Source: an uncultured bacterium
Lineage (GTDB): Bacteria; Planctomycetota; UBA8108; UBA1146
Length of the DNA: 50,858 nucleotides
Direction of reading: 5' to 3'
Assembly: GCA_913056395.1 (NCBI GenBank)
Contig: CAJXMG010000019.1
Coordinates: 1 to 50,858 of the forward strand
In this document: one piece after another, positions 33,508 through 41,804 of the stretch
How the letters are laid out: each line of letters starts with the position of its first letter
Position numbering within the stretch: position 1 is the stretch's first letter
Notes under the pieces: model-generated
Seen by the model: the letters and a program-made list of their open reading frames with translations, nothing else
Databases searched by the model: none
Told to the model about the DNA's origin: nothing
Made by a program: the position numbers and the translations under genes

Positions 33508-34567
33508 GGACATCGACGGCATGTAACACTTTGCCCGTATCCGCATTTCGCAGAGACAAGCGGATGGCCGCCCCTCCCTTGGCATCCCAGTCGAGATCGA
33601 TGGTACCAAAGTTGACCTCTCCAAAACGTGAGCCATCTCTGAAACGATTGGGCTCGTCGCCAATTCCAAAGGAAGCATTCAGGGAACTCGAAGTCAGTTC
33701 ATAAAGCGGATACTTCAGGCCGCTGTCTGACTCGGGAAGAGCCATGATCTCGCCAGCATGACGATCTCCACTGATCACGATCAGGCCTTCGGCCTCAGAA
33801 GTTCGCAAAAGTGAAATCAGTCGTGCCCGTTCCAGCGGCATTTGAGCCCAGCTCTCCCATGAATGCTCATCGGGGATCAGCTGAATGCTGGTTACGAGGA
33901 GACGCACTTCTGCGGGCTCAGCGAGGACATTCTCCAGCCACTTCCACTGGGCCTCCCCCAACATCTGCTGCTGGCGATCTGGAGACGGAACATAAGGGCC
34001 ATTCCAGTTCGGAACATCTTTTCGACGCAGACCCGACTTGGTCAGTGCCGATCGGTGGTATCGGGTATCGAGGAGGATGATCTGCACCCGCTGTCCATCC
34101 GGCCCCATCATGTAAGATTCATAAACGCCCTCCCGATTTCGACGGGGTGAATCCTCAGGCTCACCCAGCCAGTCAAGGAAGACTTTCTGTGACTCTTTTT
34201 TGACGGGATATTCACGCCCCGCATCATTTTCTCCATAATCATGGTCATCCCATGTAGCCAGAAGGGTCGATTCTTTCCGCAATTTCGCAAAGTCTGGCTG
34301 AGCAGACAGAGTTGCCCAATCCCTCGCCAGTTTTGAAACGTCCCGTGAATCCCCATAGATGTTGTCGCCGCATAGAATCAGGACATCCGGCTGATACTTG
34401 AGGATCGGCTTCCAGCAGGGCTGGGGTTTATCCTGTTTAAGGCACGAGCCGACAACCAGTCGCTGGACCGGGTCGGTTTCTGACTCGTGACCTCCCAAAT
34501 CAAAACAGAAAAGTCCAGCCAGGATCAAGACAGACAGCAGCGGGATCAAACGGTTTCTCTGAGTCAT
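33485..34567 (-). CDS. PhoD-like metallophosphatase, exported
   Basis: A 360-residue protein with an N-terminal hydrophobic signal (RLIPLLSVLILAGLFCF). Metal-binding features of the PhoD/purple-acid-like group are visible in order: VVGSCLKQ, LILCGDNIYGD, LATWDDHDYGEND, then IQLIPD and VISGDRHAGEI. It hydrolyses phosphomonoesters or diesters at the cell surface; the exact substrate is unknown. The ATG at 34567 overlaps the TGA of the upstream metallopeptidase gene (ATGA) and has GGAAGGA five bases before it, so translation is probably coupled. Its 3' end forms part of the hairpin shared with thiC. Confidence 0.88.
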   Translation of the reverse strand: MTQRNRLIPLLSVLILAGLFCFDLGGHESETDPVQRLVVGSCLKQDKPQPCWKPILKYQPDVLILCGDNIYGDSRDVSKLARDWATLSAQPDFAKLRKESTLLATWDDHDYGENDAGREYPVKKESQKVFLDWLGEPEDSPRRNREGVYESYMMGPDGQRVQIILLDTRYHRSALTKSGLRRKDVPNWNGPYVPSPDRQQQMLGEAQWKWLENVLAEPAEVRLLVTSIQLIPDEHSWESWAQMPLERARLISLLRTSEAEGLIVISGDRHAGEIMALPESDSGLKYPLYELTSSSLNASFGIGDEPNRFRDGSRFGEVNFGTIDLDWDAKGGAAIRLSLRNADTGKVLHAVDVPLSSLKN

Positions 34568-35304
34568 TTCAATCCTTCCTTCCGGACCTGTGGAGGCCCA
34601 TTCCACAACTTTTCAATCAAACCAAACAGCTCAGGATCATGCAATTTCAGCTGGGGCTTCACAAACGGATGAAAATCATTGGTACCAAAATAGGCTTCAC
34701 ACCCCTCTGCAAAATACTCCTTGGCGTCGGTCAGGGCGTAGTGACGGGTGGTGTTGCCATTCATGTGCATCACCTTTTCATAATTGCCCTTCTTCACCGC
34801 CTTGTCGAAGGCCGCATTGATGCCCGCATGATCAAAGCCCAGGAACTGGTGATGCCAGGCGTGAGCCATTTCGTGAAGCATCACCCACGGCTGAATGTTG
34901 GAACGCTTCAGTGAGACGAAGGAGCGCACCTGGGGGATGTGCACACACAGAGCCAGATCTTCCGCATGACCATTGTTCTTCAGCCACTGACGGCTGGGGT
35001 GATACTGCATGCCCTTGAGTTTCGGATGGTCGAGATCGAGAACGATCACCACCTGCCTCAACTCTTCGACCCGCTTCTCGGGCAGGACCCAGGTCAGATC
35101 CCGGAGCTGCATTTCAGCTAGAGACAGCGCCTCTTTTGCCAACTCGGGCTCCTGCTCCAACAGCGATTTATCCACACGGATCTTCCACCCTTCCACCATT
35201 TGAATTTCGTGGGTTTCAGCAGGTGGAAGAGCGACGAGGCATAGGGTCATGATCAGGGTCAGCACTGCGGTCTCCTTGAATCTCTGGATTTGAGTCCATT
35301 TCAA
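34564..35304 (-). CDS. Exported zinc metallopeptidase (HExxH)
   Basis: A 246-residue protein with a signal peptide (TAVLTLIMTLCLVALPPAE). The zinc motif HEMAH (His144, Glu145, His148) sits in a helix, VMLHEMAHAWHHQFLGFDH, and a downstream AKEYFAEGCEAYF (about 194-206) offers Glu200 or Glu203 as third ligand, making a gluzincin-type site. I recall similar proteins beside sulfatases and phosphatases in planctomycetes, but cannot name a characterised member. The gene overlaps the PhoD-like start by four bases. The divergent DUF1080 protein gene begins 87 bases away, so the two divergent units share a promoter region around 35305-35391. Confidence 0.78.
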   Translation of the reverse strand: MKWTQIQRFKETAVLTLIMTLCLVALPPAETHEIQMVEGWKIRVDKSLLEQEPELAKEALSLAEMQLRDLTWVLPEKRVEELRQVVIVLDLDHPKLKGMQYHPSRQWLKNNGHAEDLALCVHIPQVRSFVSLKRSNIQPWVMLHEMAHAWHHQFLGFDHAGINAAFDKAVKKGNYEKVMHMNGNTTRHYALTDAKEYFAEGCEAYFGTNDFHPFVKPQLKLHDPELFGLIEKLWNGPPQVRKEGLK

Positions 35305-35391
35305 GCCCTCAGAGAGGCCGGGTCAAATCCGCTATCCCCGATTGACCAAGGAAGATCGCCGATTACCTTGGAGATCGGCTCATATCAGGAA

Positions 35392-36693
35392 ATGGGGACT
35401 CTCATGCTCCTTCGTCTTTCAATCTCGACCTTTCTTTCCGTGCTTCTTCCCATTGTTGCCATCGCCGAGGAGCCCAATGCGCTCACGCCTTCGCAGTCCG
35501 CTGCGGGCTGGGTCAGTCTCTTCGATGGAGAATCCCCCCGGGGCTGGAGGGGCTACCGCAAGGATGCCTTCCCCAAGCAGGGCTGGTTTGTGGAAGATGG
35601 CTGGCTGAGGGTGATCAAGGCGGGCGGCGGCGGCGATATCGTGACCGTCGACCAGTTCGATGATTTCATTCTCGAAATGGAATGGAAAGCCGGCAAAGGT
35701 GCCAACAGCGGCATCATGTACCTGACCAACGAGAACAACGGAGCACCCTACGAATCGGCACCGGAATACCAGGTGCTCGACATCGATGACCTGACCAGTT
35801 CAGACAGCACTTCTGCGGGAGGTCTCTATGGCCTTTACTCGCCAATGAACAAGAAACAGAACCCCACCGGTGAAATCAATCACACCCGCATCGTCCATTG
35901 CGGGGGCTATGTCGAGCACTGGCTCAATGGCGTTCGGGTTTTGACCGCCAAAATTGGCTCTCTCGACTGGAACCGTCGCGTGGCCAACAGCAAGTTTGCC
36001 GCATGGAAAGATTTCGGAACCGTCAAAAAAGGTCACATCTGCCTTCAGGATCACAACGACAGTGATCTCTGGTACCGCTCCATCAAGATCCGTGAAATCC
36101 CGGCCACCGAACGCTGGAGATTCACCGGTGAAGGCGAACTACTCTTCAACGGCCGCAACCTGGACGGCTGGGATGCGTTCCTCAACGGCAGTGAAACCAA
36201 AGATCAGGTCTGGTCTGTTAAAGACGGCATCCTGACTTGCAAGGGGACTCCCGCCGGATACATCTACACCCAGAAGGATTACCAGGATTTCGTTCTCGAA
36301 CTCGACTGGCGCTGGGATCCGGTCACCAAAAAAGAGGGCAACTCCGGGGTTCTCTTCCGGAAGATCGGCGAACACAAGGTGTGGCCGCGCAGCATCGAGG
36401 CGCAACTGATGTCCAAAAATGCCGGCGACTTCTGGAATATCGAGAAGTTCGTCATGACCACCGATCCCGATCGAACCAATGGCAGGAACACCAAAAAGAC
36501 GGAGATGGCGGAGTATCCAGTCGGTGAGTGGAACCGTTATGAGATTCACTGCATCGGTGGAGATGTGACGCTGATCGTCAACGGCAAGGTCGTCAACAAG
36601 GCAACAGGTTGTGAACAGGTCGCCGGTCCCATCTGTCTGCAGTCGGAGGGAACTCCGATTCAGTTCCGGGACATCCGCATCCACGCACCCTAG
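35392..36693 (+). CDS. Secreted protein with two DUF1080 domains
   Basis: A 433-residue protein with a signal peptide (LRLSISTFLSVLLPIVAIA). Two tandem DUF1080 (3-keto-disaccharide hydrolase) domains follow. The first (about 30-235) reads GWVSLFDGESPRGWRGY, ILEMEWKAGKGANSGIMYL and EYQVLD; the second (about 245-430) reads LLFNGRNLDGWDAF, LELDWRWDPV, GNSGVLFRK and a C-terminal ICLQSEGTPIQFRDIRI. Concanavalin-like domains of this family occur in great numbers in planctomycetes, and some act on 3-keto-glycosides. The two copies differ enough to be old. ATG 35392 has AGGA directly before it; ATG 35404 is the alternative start of the same signal peptide. No neighbour suggests a particular sugar. 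Confidence 0.9.
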   Translation: MGTLMLLRLSISTFLSVLLPIVAIAEEPNALTPSQSAAGWVSLFDGESPRGWRGYRKDAFPKQGWFVEDGWLRVIKAGGGGDIVTVDQFDDFILEMEWKAGKGANSGIMYLTNENNGAPYESAPEYQVLDIDDLTSSDSTSAGGLYGLYSPMNKKQNPTGEINHTRIVHCGGYVEHWLNGVRVLTAKIGSLDWNRRVANSKFAAWKDFGTVKKGHICLQDHNDSDLWYRSIKIREIPATERWRFTGEGELLFNGRNLDGWDAFLNGSETKDQVWSVKDGILTCKGTPAGYIYTQKDYQDFVLELDWRWDPVTKKEGNSGVLFRKIGEHKVWPRSIEAQLMSKNAGDFWNIEKFVMTTDPDRTNGRNTKKTEMAEYPVGEWNRYEIHCIGGDVTLIVNGKVVNKATGCEQVAGPICLQSEGTPIQFRDIRIHAP

Positions 36694-36999
36694 AGGTCGG
36701 CGGTAGCTCTTCAGCATCTGGTCGATGTTACGGATCTCTCCTGAGTTTGCTGAACGGCTTCTCACTGCGATCTCGCAGAACGGCTCACAAATCAATCCCG
36801 TAAACAACGGGCTTCTAGCTGATAGACCTCCTCTTCAGGAGTGATCTCTTACCCATTCCCTATCACCGAACTCTCACGAATTTAATCGAGGTTTCGCGAA
36901 GGGAGAGACGAGAAGAAGGATCATGAAAGAGGAAGGACCGTATGCACAACGGTTCCAACTACGACAGGATATCGCCGATCCAATAAGATTGAAAAGCGC
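36694..36999. other. Intergenic region between two convergent genes
   Basis: 306 bases without a convincing gene. It contains a small hairpin (CCCGT, loop AAACA, ACGGG at 36797-36811) and a weaker one (CTCCT/AGGAG near 36829-36841), neither with a clear T run. The bases 36880-36950 are purine-rich. I see nothing else in it. Confidence 0.5.
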
Positions 37000-38367
37000 T
37001 CACTCGTCGGTTCCCTCAACCGGTTGGGCCCATTGAAAAATGGGCCGGGCCGCAAGGACGATCAAAATCAGTCCGACCGCAAGAGGGGCATGATATGGGT
37101 CTTTGATCACAAAACTGTAACCGGCATAAACCGCCAGAAGCACTCTCACGAGAGGCACCCATGGATACCAGGGCACCCTGAAGGGTCGCGGTGTCTTCGG
37201 TTCTTTTCTTCGCAGCAGAAAAATGGTGATCGCTGTCGGAAAATCCATGATCAGCACACACATGCCGTTGAGGAGCAACAGGTATTCTTTTTCAACAGCA
37301 CTGACCGCAACCATCAGCAACAGGGCCTGCAAGATCAACGCCGGACGCGGAGTTCCACTCTCTGAAGTCGTCCCCAATTTTGTCGGCAATTCCCTGTCTC
37401 TGGCCAATCTCCAAATGACTCTAGAAGAAACCTGCAGGCAACTGCTCAGGGTCGGAATCAGCACCAGTACGAAGACCGCATCAAACATCAATGCCGCAGA
37501 ATCACCGAAGAGCACCCGGGCAGTGTGGGTCCCCAGATCCGGGATCTTCTCCCCATCGGGCCCCAGCATTTGTGCCGCCGGAGTCGCCCAGACAAAGACG
37601 GTATTGACGAGAAGATAGAGGACCGTGATGACCCCCAGACCAACGATCAGCGCTCGTGGAATATTGCGCTCTGGCTGATCCACATCCCCTGCCATCAAAA
37701 CGATGGCGTTGTATCCGGAAAATGCGAATCCGGCGATGATGCTGGCGAAGAAGATCTGCTCGAGCCAATGGGCAACCGAGCCCCCTGTTTCACTCTCTGA
37801 TGACGAAAACAGGGCTTCTGAAAGGGTCGTCGACGTCTCTTCGCCAAAGCCCAATGCAGTCAACCCGGCGAGGATAAAAACCAGAATCAGGGCTACCTTG
37901 ATCACGGTCATGAAATTGTTGAAGAGCACTCCCGTCTTCAACCCTCGCAGGTGAATGCCGAGGATTACGACAATCGACAACAAGGCCGCCCATTTTTCAT
38001 CGATCATCGGAAACAGATTGGAGAGGTGCTTCCCCAAGGTTCCGGCGACAAACGCACTGCCTACCGTCCATGCACAGGGTCCGGAGATGATGCCAAAGAC
38101 GTAACTCGCTGTTGGGCCCAGAGCCCTTCGCAGATAGACGACCTCACCCCCACTGCTGGGAATCATCGCTCCCAACTCTGCGGTGGTCAGCGCCGAGGCG
38201 AATGCCAGCAGTCCAGCCAGAAGCACGGCAGCCAGAACCGCCCAGCCCTCGCCCAGACCCGGAGCAAAATAGCCACTGGTGGTGAACACTCCGGCTCCGA
38301 CGACGGTGGTGAAAACCACCACCGACGATGAAAAGAAACCCAACTTGTTTTTTTGCGGGCTGGACAT
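37000..38367 (-). CDS. APC-family amino acid permease
   Basis: A 455-residue membrane protein with about twelve helices. The N-terminal segment VVVFTTVVGAGVFTTSGY is the 'G[AS]G.F' unwound-helix motif that contacts the substrate backbone in amino-acid/polyamine/organocation transporters. FAFSGYNAIVLMAGDVDQPERNIPRAL is the typical helix 6-7 region of this group. The C-terminus is short (AQPVEGTDE). The substrate cannot be told from sequence. It begins 59 bases from the divergent kinase gene. The longer of the possible starts, ATG 38367, directly precedes the basic residues before helix 1. Confidence 0.93.
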   Translation of the reverse strand: MSSPQKNKLGFFSSSVVVFTTVVGAGVFTTSGYFAPGLGEGWAVLAAVLLAGLLAFASALTTAELGAMIPSSGGEVVYLRRALGPTASYVFGIISGPCAWTVGSAFVAGTLGKHLSNLFPMIDEKWAALLSIVVILGIHLRGLKTGVLFNNFMTVIKVALILVFILAGLTALGFGEETSTTLSEALFSSSESETGGSVAHWLEQIFFASIIAGFAFSGYNAIVLMAGDVDQPERNIPRALIVGLGVITVLYLLVNTVFVWATPAAQMLGPDGEKIPDLGTHTARVLFGDSAALMFDAVFVLVLIPTLSSCLQVSSRVIWRLARDRELPTKLGTTSESGTPRPALILQALLLMVAVSAVEKEYLLLLNGMCVLIMDFPTAITIFLLRRKEPKTPRPFRVPWYPWVPLVRVLLAVYAGYSFVIKDPYHAPLAVGLILIVLAARPIFQWAQPVEGTDE

Positions 38368-38426
38368 GAATCCCCTGTGGTCACGCTGATGGCTGGAGGT
38401 AAAATTCGCTCAGTTCAGGAGGACGA

Positions 38427-39242
38427 TTGGACACACCCGAATACCCGGGATTTTGCCCCCAAAAACACCTGGGGGGTACCGCCGGCTGCTCAGTCTGGTC
38501 AGGAATATGGCAGGAGGGCACTCCTGCCATTCTCAAGGCTTATTCACCGGGCCGTGGCTGGCAGCAGGAAAAAGACGCTCTGGATCGGGTCCAACAGTTG
38601 GATCTTCCCCCGAGTGTCGTTACTCCAATGATTCTGGACAGCAGGTCTTCTCCCCCGGCTCTGATCCTGACTCCCGTCACCGGGATCAACATGGCCCACC
38701 ACTCTTTCTCCATGGCAGATTGGTCTCAGGCCCAGCGCCTCGCGGCCCGTTTTCTGAAAAGATGGCAAAGCCAACCCTTCGAAGACAACGACCCTCTGCC
38801 TCTGGACCAGGCCTTGTTGCAAAGACTGGAAAACTGGATTTCAAAAGGTTCCGACTGTCTTTCAAAGTCAGAGATTGCGGTCGCTCGCGGTCGGCTTGGT
38901 GATGGCAGTCTCTTTCGCGGTCACAGCAGGGTTCCCTGTCATATTGACTTCCAGCCTCGCAACTGGCTTTGGAATGGCCAACAGTTGGGGGTCATCGATT
39001 TTGAACATGCTCGCCCCGATCATCCCGCCTTCGACTGGGTGCGACTCGAGCTGGGGCTGTGGCAAAAAATGCCAGAACTGCGGGATGAATTTGTCGACGA
39101 ATGGGGAGGACTCCCCGATTGGGCCAGCCGGGAAGTGATCGATGCTGTCATCGGGATTCATGCAATCGGCTCCATCGTCTGGGGCCATGCTCATAATGAT
39201 CGTGAGTTTGTCTTCGAAGGACGCAGGGTTCTCGACGAATGA
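38427..39242 (+). CDS. APH-family phosphotransferase
   Basis: A 271-residue kinase-fold protein of the aminoglycoside/choline-kinase superfamily. The catalytic loop is CHIDFQPRNWLW (HxDxxxxN), the metal motif is VIDFEHARPDHPAFDWVRLE (DFE in place of DFG). The N-terminal lobe is short and the ATP lysine is likely the one in 'TPAILKAYSPG' near residue 37. Such proteins phosphorylate small molecules such as sugars, choline or amino sugars; resistance should not be inferred. The start is TTG 38427 with AGGAGG four bases upstream. It lies alone between leftward genes. Confidence 0.85.
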   Translation: MDTPEYPGFCPQKHLGGTAGCSVWSGIWQEGTPAILKAYSPGRGWQQEKDALDRVQQLDLPPSVVTPMILDSRSSPPALILTPVTGINMAHHSFSMADWSQAQRLAARFLKRWQSQPFEDNDPLPLDQALLQRLENWISKGSDCLSKSEIAVARGRLGDGSLFRGHSRVPCHIDFQPRNWLWNGQQLGVIDFEHARPDHPAFDWVRLELGLWQKMPELRDEFVDEWGGLPDWASREVIDAVIGIHAIGSIVWGHAHNDREFVFEGRRVLDE

Positions 39243-39254
39243 ATCACCACTGGC

Positions 39255-40211
39255 TCAGCGGTCGTCGGAAGTCTCCATCTGATCAAGCAATTCCAGTTCC
39301 CGCTGTGCACTGGCATATCCCGGCGACCTCTTGAGAACATCCTGCAGCTGCTTGCGTGCTTCATCAGTACGCCCCAGCAATCTCAAAACCCGGGCACGGG
39401 TCACCTGATGAATCGGTACCGGCCTTCTTTTGAAAATTCCATCCAGTTCCTCGAGCGCTTTTTCCAAATCGGAAACCGCACGGGACTCTTCTCCCTTGGC
39501 CCGATAGATCTCAGCCCTGCGCTGATACCAGGGCGCCTTGAGGGAAGCCTCGAGCAACTTCTCATCGACCAGATTCATGGCAATGTCATAACCACCACTT
39601 GCGGTTTCGGAACGTATCCGCGCAATCACCAGCAGCGAACTGTCGATCCCCGCGTCCATCCCCTGACGGTAAATTGCAGCAGCAAGGCCATGGGCACCGC
39701 GACGTTCGTAAAGGTCACCGAGACGCAAAGTCTTCGCCAAATCCGGCTCCAGTGAATGGACCCGTACCAAATCAATGATGGCTCCATCGATCTTCCCCAA
39801 ACGGAGCCGCAGGTCCGACCGCTCATCGAGCGCTTCCACCAACAGTTTTCCCGAAAGCCCGACAACCTGATCGAGCATCTTCAGAGCCTTCTGCTCCTTG
39901 CCGGAATCACGCAGGCACAAAGCCCGCTCCAGTAGCTCTTCCTCCGGATCGATTCCCAAACCCCGCGCCCAATTCAGATCCTGTAACGCAAGGTCAGGTC
40001 GACCGTGCTTGCGGCACAACTTGGCACGAATCAGATAGAGAGGACCCGGGTCATTACTGATTTCGATCTGCTTGTTGACCCGATCCACATCGACGTGAAC
40101 CCCGTCATGGGCGATGAGTCCTCCGGTGGGCAGACCCAGTGCCCACACGAGAGCCCACCCCCAAAGGTGAAGGCCCGGATTCTGCCTGCGGTGATCGTTC
40201 GCCGAGTTCAT
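39255..40211 (-). CDS. Exported TPR protein
   Basis: A 318-residue protein with a signal or anchor (LWGWALVWALGLPTGGLIAH, about 16-35), then about six or seven helix pairs of TPR type (GPLYLIRAKLCRKHGRPDLALQDL, RALCLRDSGKEQKALKMLDQV, TLRLGDLYERRGAHGLAAAIY, ARVLRLLGRTDEARKQLQDV). TPR proteins serve as binding scaffolds; no enzyme motif is present. The ATG at 40211 overlaps the glycosyltransferase stop (ATGA) and has AAGGA six bases before it. It is therefore likely translated together with the glycosyltransferase and may assist it. Confidence 0.82.
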   Translation of the reverse strand: MNSANDHRRQNPGLHLWGWALVWALGLPTGGLIAHDGVHVDVDRVNKQIEISNDPGPLYLIRAKLCRKHGRPDLALQDLNWARGLGIDPEEELLERALCLRDSGKEQKALKMLDQVVGLSGKLLVEALDERSDLRLRLGKIDGAIIDLVRVHSLEPDLAKTLRLGDLYERRGAHGLAAAIYRQGMDAGIDSSLLVIARIRSETASGGYDIAMNLVDEKLLEASLKAPWYQRRAEIYRAKGEESRAVSDLEKALEELDGIFKRRPVPIHQVTRARVLRLLGRTDEARKQLQDVLKRSPGYASAQRELELLDQMETSDDR

Positions 40212-41785
40212 TTCGATCCTTCTTGGGTCCATGGTTTCAGGGAAACCCACTTGTTCTTCAGACGCCAGGAATCCTGATTTCGGTTGTCCGGAACCTCTTC
40301 AAGAATCCAGCCGCCTGCCCCTTCTGCCGGAGCCAGAGATCTCCCCCTGAGGGAACGCTGAATCGTCGCCAATTCGTTCCAATGGTCCTCAACGGCCACC
40401 CACACCGTTTCCGATTCGGGAACCCGTTCCTCCACCCAACCGGCGAAATCTCCCGCAGGAGTCTCCGCTGTACGAATGGGCACAATCCAGACCAGCTGGA
40501 TCACCGAGACACTGAACAACAGTAAAAGGATTCGCGACAACGCACCGGCAGACAAGACCCTGCAACGGTTTTCCGGGATCAGGGCGATCCCCAGCGTCGC
40601 CAGCGTCCACACTGTGATTCCCCACGCAGCCGAGAGAGTCACAACCGCCTCATAGGCCCCCCACCAGACTTCGTAAAAAACCCCCACCGCGCCCAGGCAC
40701 AGAAGGGTTCTCAACAGGAAACTGAAAATGCGAATTCCCAGACCCCCCTGCTGAGAAACCAGATAGATACCCGCCCAGAAACAGAGGATGGGCATCAGCG
40801 GCAGCAGATATCGCGGCTGGGTATCGGGCCAGAAGAAAAAGATCAACGAGGGAACACCGAGGCTCGCCAAAATCGCCGCTTTCGGCCAGTGCTTCTCTCG
40901 CCAGCTGGAGAGCCAGCGCTTCGGTTCGAGCAGAACCAGTACGGCGGGAATCATGCCAAGGACAGAACCGAGCGCAAACTCCAGCATATGTCGGGAGCTG
41001 AAGAGAGCCGGATCGCCTTTGCGATTTCTCAACGTCTCCGATTGCCAGTAAGTGAGGACATCTATCTCCGCAAGCCGATTCTGCACCAGCAAATACCAGA
41101 GGCCGAGGGATGCACCCATGAAGATGGGAGGCCCCACTGAAAAGACCAGTCCGCGAAGGCTGTAACCATCCCGCAGAAAACGACACAGAATCAATCCCGC
41201 CACAAAAGGCAGCGCTGCGGGCCCCTTGGCAAAACCGGCGATCAACAGCCCTCCACAGGCGAGAAAGAGATGCCGAACTTTCCACTCCCGGTCCAGCATT
41301 GCCAGGGCATAGACGGCGATGCCCAGAGTCAGCATCAGATCGGTTTCCCCGATCATCGCTTTCTTCTGCATTTCGATGGAGGAGACGAACAGAAATGAAG
41401 TCAGAAGTCCGCCCTCATTGCCGCCCCACCGACGACCGAGGAAAAACAGCACGACCGCAAGACCCACAAAGGAAAGGTAGGCCGGGATCCTCACTGTCAG
41501 CGGATTGACTTCGCCGGTCACAATAGTGGATGCCGCTACTGCCCACGGGTATCCGGGGGGCTTGTTCAAATAAGGCTCACCCCAAACTGTTGGCACTACT
41601 CCATCGCCACTGGAGATCATTTCGCGGGCAGCGATGGCTCGACGACCTTCTTCCCCCTTGAACTCACCGAGGCCGAGACGCCATGCGGTGCCGATCAGGA
41701 TCAAGACCATCAAAATCAACAATGCTGGCACGCCGTTCAGGCGTGCCAGCATTGCTTTCTCATCTGCAGTGCCCACAGGTTGCAT
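40208..41785 (-). CDS. GT39/ArnT-like membrane glycosyltransferase
   Basis: A 525-residue protein with an N-terminal core of about 12 helices and a C-terminal soluble part. The first periplasmic loop reads GLGEFKGEEGRRAIAAREMI, whose acidic residue and Arg pattern matches the catalytic loop of ArnT/PMT-type (GT-C) enzymes, and 'YLNKPPGYPW' is the family 'NKPPL.yW' motif. 'WPDTQPRYLLPLMP' is another ArnT-type landmark. Such enzymes move sugars from polyprenyl phosphate to lipids or proteins. The start at 41785 has AAAGG five bases before it. A 15-base inverted repeat (41720-41754) lies in codons 11-22. Confidence 0.88.
   Translation of the reverse strand: MQPVGTADEKAMLARLNGVPALLILMVLILIGTAWRLGLGEFKGEEGRRAIAAREMISSGDGVVPTVWGEPYLNKPPGYPWAVAASTIVTGEVNPLTVRIPAYLSFVGLAVVLFFLGRRWGGNEGGLLTSFLFVSSIEMQKKAMIGETDLMLTLGIAVYALAMLDREWKVRHLFLACGGLLIAGFAKGPAALPFVAGLILCRFLRDGYSLRGLVFSVGPPIFMGASLGLWYLLVQNRLAEIDVLTYWQSETLRNRKGDPALFSSRHMLEFALGSVLGMIPAVLVLLEPKRWLSSWREKHWPKAAILASLGVPSLIFFFWPDTQPRYLLPLMPILCFWAGIYLVSQQGGLGIRIFSFLLRTLLCLGAVGVFYEVWWGAYEAVVTLSAAWGITVWTLATLGIALIPENRCRVLSAGALSRILLLLFSVSVIQLVWIVPIRTAETPAGDFAGWVEERVPESETVWVAVEDHWNELATIQRSLRGRSLAPAEGAGGWILEEVPDNRNQDSWRLKNKWVSLKPWTQEGSK
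41720..41754. repeat. Perfect 15-base inverted repeat inside a coding start
   Basis: CAATGCTGGCACGCC and its exact complement GGCGTGCCAGCATTG flank a 5-base spacer (GTTCA). It lies in the first 22 codons of the glycosyltransferase and would fold into a strong mRNA hairpin containing the second in-frame ATG. A role in limiting translation or as a protein-binding palindrome is possible. Confidence 0.75.
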
Positions 41786-41804
41786 CGAAACCTTTCAGGA
41801 AAAA

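Noticed and set aside
36797-36811. Hairpin as intrinsic terminator of the APC permease
   Set aside because: Only five pairs, no T run in the needed direction, and almost 190 bases from the stop.
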